DNA from: Protonemura montana
Taxonomy: Eukaryota; Arthropoda; Insecta; Plecoptera; Nemouridae
Assembly (NCBI GenBank): GCA_947568835.1
Contig: OX387610.1
Coordinates: forward strand, 13,373,001-13,437,000
Length of the DNA stretch: 64,000 nucleotides
Direction: 5' to 3'
Below are positions 59,577 to 64,000 of the stretch, in pieces. Below the pieces are notes generated by a model. The model saw nothing but the letters and a program-made list of their open reading frames with translations. It was not told where the DNA came from and ran no database searches. A program made the position numbers and the translations under genes. The first letter of the stretch is position 1. Each line of letters begins with the position of its first letter.

Positions 59577-60570
59577 CACCAAAAAGCACCGGTAAAATGA
59601 CGGTGCTACAGCGGTCGGGCCCTCAACCCTCGAAACCCTCGCCGAGTCGTTCCTCATTGACTGGAGACGACCTCCTCTCAACAGCGAGCTCCGCGCTACG
59701 TCGCCTCCACTTCAAGTCGACAGGGGGCAGCCGTGGAAAGGACAAATCTCCAAAAATCCAACAGCCTCCAGTGCCGAAAGTCGTCATAATGGGAGCCAGC
59801 ACAACATCAAATTCTTCAACGATTAACACGAGTATCGACTCTGCCAATACAGTAGCCACGATGATCACCAATACGGACGGGGAAGAAGGAAGTGAACAGC
59901 CTCAAGTAAATTATTTAGATGATTATATCGGTACCAGTTTGTCCCTAGACGAGGAAGTCACTCAAATCGAAATGAACCTTGAGGTACCCCCGCCGACCCC
60001 AATAATCGGCAACTCTCGGCGCGAGTCAAAGTTCGTCTTCGTGAAAACCGACGACGCGACGCCCACAGAAACTTTCACCGTATTCGAGACGACGGCGACC
60101 GTGCACCACGGCGAGAAAAGAAGCTCGATTCGTCGCAAGTTGAACGGCAAGGTGCTGGGACCAGACGTTTTCATTGAAGGGGTTAAAATGATCGTTCAAG
60201 ACTCCGTCGAAGTGCTAGACGAGGACCCGGGTGGGAGAGCGATTTCGGCGAAAAGGGGAACGTCGACGGCGGCGTCATCGGCGTCGGTTATAAGTTCTGG
60301 CAACGGGACAGCGACGCCAGTGATTAACACAACGCCGAATCCGTTGGACGGTTGTGGAGTTACCAAACTGGTGAACGCTAAGGGGACGGCGATTGTTGTG
60401 CAGCAGGCTAGTGTAACTGGGAGTACGGTCGCGACTGTTTTGTTGAAAAGTGATAAGACGGGCGTTACTCTGACTCCGGAGTCGAGACAGCTGAGAGAAG
60501 ACAACATGAAGCAATTACTAGATGTGTCGAATACGTACACGCTGCAAGAGTTACATGATTTCGAGATGAG
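59555..60570 (+). CDS. Large coding exon of an unrecognised, disordered protein
   Basis: The exon runs from the acceptor TTTGTTGCAG to the donor AG|GTGAGTTT: 338 codons plus two bases, open throughout. It reads GVTPKTQSPKSTGK, then the first ATG at 59597 (MTVLQRSGPQPSKPSPSRSS), so it may be an internal exon or carry the start. The protein is rich in Ser, Thr, Pro and Gly, with an acidic patch (NYDDYIGTSLSLDEE-like region near residue 120), a basic stretch (RRKLNGK) and a helical end (TPESRQLREDNMKQLL; YTLQELHDFEMR) likely to precede a folded domain in the next exon. GC-rich third positions contrast with the AT-rich flanks. The gene continues beyond the window. Function not recognised. The array in front carries 15 further copies of its acceptor. 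Confidence 0.85.
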
Positions 60571-60639
60571 GTGAGTTTCATTTTTATTTCTGTGTTTTTA
60601 TTATTATTAATATATTTATTACTATTTAAAATTATGTGT

Positions 60640-60750
60640 CCCAGTGGTTCAATTGGTTAGAGCAACACCCGAGATAGGTGGAGATCGGGGTTCGAGTCCC
60701 CGTTTGAGCATCAATTTTTGAGAGGGTTTTAGTGTTCCTAATAATAAAAA
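60640..60750 (+). mobile_element. tRNA-headed SINE copy in the downstream intron
   Basis: GTCCCAGTGGTTCAATTGGT, GATCGGGGTTCGAGTCCCCG and TTTTTGAGAGGGTTTTAGTG show the usual body and inverted flank. It begins about 70 bp after the donor of the large exon. Confidence 0.7.
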
Positions 60751-62439
60751 AGGTGAGTTTTGTGTTAAGATTTTTTTTAATCAATTTGGTTCAGGTGTTT
60801 GGGAACAATAAATTTGTCAGTCAAAGGACGGGGGTTAGCGCTACAAGGTTCTATCTAAAAAAATTTTAATGAAAAGTTTAAATAGTAAAACAAAAGTTGG
60901 CGTTTGGTAGGTACAGATTTTGCAACCATACTGTTCGTTGGTAAAAGTTGTTAAGATTTTTAATTGAAAAATAAATTTCTTTAGCAGGCACGTTTTTCCT
61001 CACGGATAATCATTTTTCGAGCTTCTGCTCAAAGAGTTTTCTCGGAAAACTCGATACCGTTTGAAAGAACTCAGCAGAGGAAATTAATTTACTCGATAAA
61101 AGTGTTTTTTTTAGAAAATAAGCAATTAAGAAGCCTAGCAAATTAAAGAAATATTTTGCCATTTAATATTTACATTTGTAAAAAGCTTGTTAGCTAAAAA
61201 TCGCAACCGTTCTCGCTAATTAGATCGATTTTACCGCGTGAAACTTTTCGATGTAAAAAAGTGGATATTTTGATAGCACTTGAATGTTTTCATAGCGAGT
61301 ATCAAACCTTTCCAACAATATGTACAAAGTAAGTAATCATTGCTATTACAATTTGTCTGTTGAGAGGAAGTTGGTTCAGATAAGTCATAATATTATCATT
61401 TAGAAATGTATATCCGTAGAACTAAATGTCAGAATAAGGTTATTTCATTGAGACAGAAGAAAGAAAATAAGTAAATATTTCTTACAGATGAATAAATTGT
61501 TTAAATGTCACAGTTGAACCAGTAAATACCAGTTTAAATAATGTCCAATAAAAAAAAAAAAAACCGGCAGTTAAGATGCAATAGATAACCTAACTGGCTG
61601 TTATCATTAAGACGCTTCTTTAACGGACAGTTATCTTTTTAAAATAACATCAGAAAACAATTACAAAACAATTCAAACAAAATAAATGCTAGAGCAACGA
61701 ATTTTGCCGCTGGTATGTTTTCAAAATAAACTAACAATTTTTTACAGAAGAATAATTTTCTCTGAAAAGTGTTTATTTGTAGCGTTTTCCTTCTCAAACG
61801 TACAAACCACAACTGGAAACTTTGCAGCGGTTAGCTCGGGAAATTCTGTGGCTTTCTGCGTCCGGAAAATGCTCAAGTTTCCCATGTTAAGTTTGTTTAC
61901 TCTCCCGGCTTGCGCCCGGAGACTTTGTTCCTCGGTTTGAAAAGGGGTTCGGTTGGTTTACAAAGTTGCACGCCAGTATGGTAAGGCCTACTACAGGCAT
62001 TGTTTGTTATTACTGTGTGAACATGCGGACTAGAATTATTTCGGGAGCTCAACTAGCAACGTGTTGGTCTATTTAAAACTATTTATGTTGCTAAAATCTA
62101 AACAACGGTGGCCTAGTCAACTAAATTTAACGTGCCTGAAGCAGATGCGACGGAAAAAAAGCCAGGAACTAATAATAACAATGTAAATATTGTTTTTAAA
62201 ATACTCTGGGTCAATTCGTGGAATAAAATAGAAAATAAATGGTAATTGTATTGATTTTTAGACTGTTTGTCATACGCGAAAAAACAAATTTAAATTTTCT
62301 AAAAAAAATATATCGTTACGTCCAAATGCAATAAGCAAATTTGCTGCAAGCGTTAAATAAAAGTTGTTTTAGCAATCCTTATCGATTTTATTCATGGGAT
62401 TCTTTATGTCATTTAGATCCTAGCGTTTAAGTATAGTAA
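60751..62439. other. Intron, no further exon recognised
   Basis: AT-rich. An 84-codon frame at 61686-61940 (+) has no splice support. The next exon of the gene is presumably beyond the window. Confidence 0.4.
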
Positions 62440-62860
62440 AATAACCTACGAAAAGGGAGGAAAAAACCGGTACCGGTATGTAGGCATGTCGAAGAGTTCC
62501 AAGGGCTTAAAGTCCCTTCCGAAGGACAGTACAACGCAAACAACAGAATTCCTCCACAAATCCATGCTGTCGAGAGATTGATAAGCAAGGCGAGTGAAGT
62601 TGCTGTACTAACTTTCGTCCCTCCAACCTCTCTCCCGAACAGAACTGGTCATGTGTATGATGGTCACCCATCCAATACCTGACCTAGCGCAGTGTTGACC
62701 AACTTTCATCCCTCCAACCTCTCTCCCGAACAGAACTGGTCATGTGTATGATGGTCACCCATCCAATACCTGACCCAGCGCAGTGTTGCCTAATCTCTAT
62801 GATCTCACAAGAACCAGTGTTTCCAACAAACCAAACCGTTCGAAATTAAAAAAGGCACTG
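62440..62860 (-). mobile_element. 5S-derived SINE-like element, two core units, head present
   Basis: Read on the minus strand: head GGAAACACTGGTTCTTGTGA then GATCAT, two units, and the body to CCTTCGGAAGGGACTTTAAG. The body carries several small deletions and the tail is missing. Confidence 0.8.
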
Positions 62861-63544
62861 TGAACACTTAACAGGTATACACGAGGGGCTTGAAAATAGA
62901 TCAAAGTCAAGATTTTGATTAGTTCTCTTTTTCCCTACCACTGCGAAAAACAAACGCGTTGGCAGTTTGCTTGAACCTACCTATGCCACCTTCAACCAAA
63001 GCTTAAAACGACAAAATAAGGTTCCACTGCATAAAAACACCGAGCGCCAGAACCACATGTCACACACATAACCAGACCGACGCAAATATCGACGCTTTCC
63101 AGCTCCTCGACGTCGCGACGCTTTCAAGCGAAAGCGTCCAAAATGATGATGTCACATGAAAGACATGTGTACAATTCTCAAAGGGGCGAATCACTTTGTA
63201 GTTCGTTATTATGGAGCTTTATCAAATATTTGGTAGCATGTTAAGCTAGGGTGGGACCACCCATGGGTTAATGTTGGTTTGTTCCACTTGCTCGTTATTG
63301 TCATCAACAATAAATTTAGTGAGCTGCTATAAAACTTATGTTAAACTGTCTTCTTGAAAAATGACAGCTTTACGGCTTAAATAAGTGTGTAAATATGTTA
63401 ACACATTTTTTTTTTAAATGATGCAGATTTAGTAGATTACTGTGGAGATTCTGCGATTTTTCCTTGAGATACAATTCCGTACTTCTCTAACGCTTTTGTT
63501 AACTTTGTTTGCGAAAAGAAAACGACCTAATTACAACTTTACCG
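62861..63544. other. Intronic or intergenic, no exon recognised
   Basis: A short CpG-rich patch lies at 63095-63140 (CTCGACGTCGCGACGCTTTC). Otherwise AT-rich, with nothing recognised. Confidence 0.35.
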
Positions 63545-63930
63545 ACACAAATGTAAGATGCCGCCAGGTGGAGTCACCGTCGCTTCGAGTGTTAAGAAAT
63601 TTCATTTCGTTATTTCTCGCAGATTACTCGCAATTGAGTCTGGTTTACACTTAATTAATTTTTAATAATGCTAACCTCAACGATTGATAAACATGTATCG
63701 ATATTTTCAATCGTAATAATTCAATTTTAGAAGTGTTTTTATAAAGATGGATGCAAGCGCCATCGGGTGGCAAATACCGTTACCACACGTTCTCGTTTGT
63801 TCAGCAGAAAGTTTAACATTAACGCAGGTCCTTTGACTCTATCTATAAACTCAATGGTTTCCGGCATCAAAGAGAAGAGACGCTGTGAGATTTCGGTTCA
63901 CATGACGTTTTAATTCTAAATTATTACGAC
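63545..63930 (+). mobile_element. Unexpanded copy of the 60-bp-motif element
   Basis: TGCCGCCAGGTGGAGTCACC, CGTCGCTTCGAGTGTTAAGA and ATGATTGATAAACATGTATC-like sequence match 15670-15840 in reverse. The 60-bp motif follows once (GCAAGCGCCATCGGGTGGCA, AATACCGTTACCACACGTTC, TCGTTTGTTCAGCAGAAAG). This copy shows the state before amplification. Confidence 0.75.
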
Positions 63931-64000
63931 ATTTCGAGCTTTGTCTGGTGGTAAGGTGGATGAAAGTGAAAATCTAACGTATTTGACATTACACCCCGAA

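Overview
This is an AT-rich, repeat-laden eukaryotic nuclear window, most likely from an insect. The evidence is spliced genes with GT-AG introns, insect-like versions of conserved proteins, tRNA- and 5S-rRNA-derived SINE-like elements, and TE-associated minisatellites. The order of insect cannot be told from what is visible. No bacterial or viral gene organisation was seen.

Four genes are recognisable. At the left edge lies the last coding exon of a DAP1 (death-associated protein 1) homologue (+, 287-443). It is followed tail-to-tail by a complete three-exon CCDC103 dynein-attachment factor (-, 2287-4272). About 450 bp of shared upstream DNA separates CCDC103 from a complete six-exon VPS36 of the ESCRT-II complex (+, 4724-8032). 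A two-exon centrin lies at 17284-18121 (-). CCDC103 and centrin both belong to cilium, flagellum and centriole biology, while VPS36 and DAP1 are housekeeping endosome and autophagy/growth factors. Near the right edge a large coding exon of an unrecognised, disordered, Ser/Thr-rich protein starts at 59555 (+) and continues off the window by splicing. Several further exon-like segments have splice sites and coding-like codon use but no recognisable family (13.6-14.0, 18.6, 21.8, 23.7, 24.5 and 51.7 kb). They are listed at low confidence.

The rest, well over 80% of the window, is non-coding and dominated by repeats. (a) A SINE family with a 5S-rRNA-like head, whose 91-bp core is tandemly expanded to 2-16 units in nine places. 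(b) A tRNA-headed SINE family, one copy with a perfect 16-bp target-site duplication, and one locus where only the 5' two thirds of the tRNA is tandemly repeated about nine times. (c) A 114-bp satellite in five separate clusters of about 4, 5, 5, 7 and 14 units. (d) An element carrying a 60-bp (20-codon) minisatellite at 15.1 kb and an unexpanded version at 63.7 kb. (e) Foldback elements with long inverted arms. (f) Local 28-, 54- and 118-bp minisatellites. A recurring theme is internal tandem expansion inside dispersed elements.

The most striking structure is at 56.9-59.6 kb. A 166-bp unit is repeated 16 times and contains the 3' end of an intron, a complete 3' splice site and the first ~21 bases of the downstream coding exon. 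The gene therefore carries 16 near-identical splice acceptors in a row, and only the last is joined to an open reading frame. The array is bounded on both sides by a short homology between a foldback element and the exon start, which suggests how it arose.
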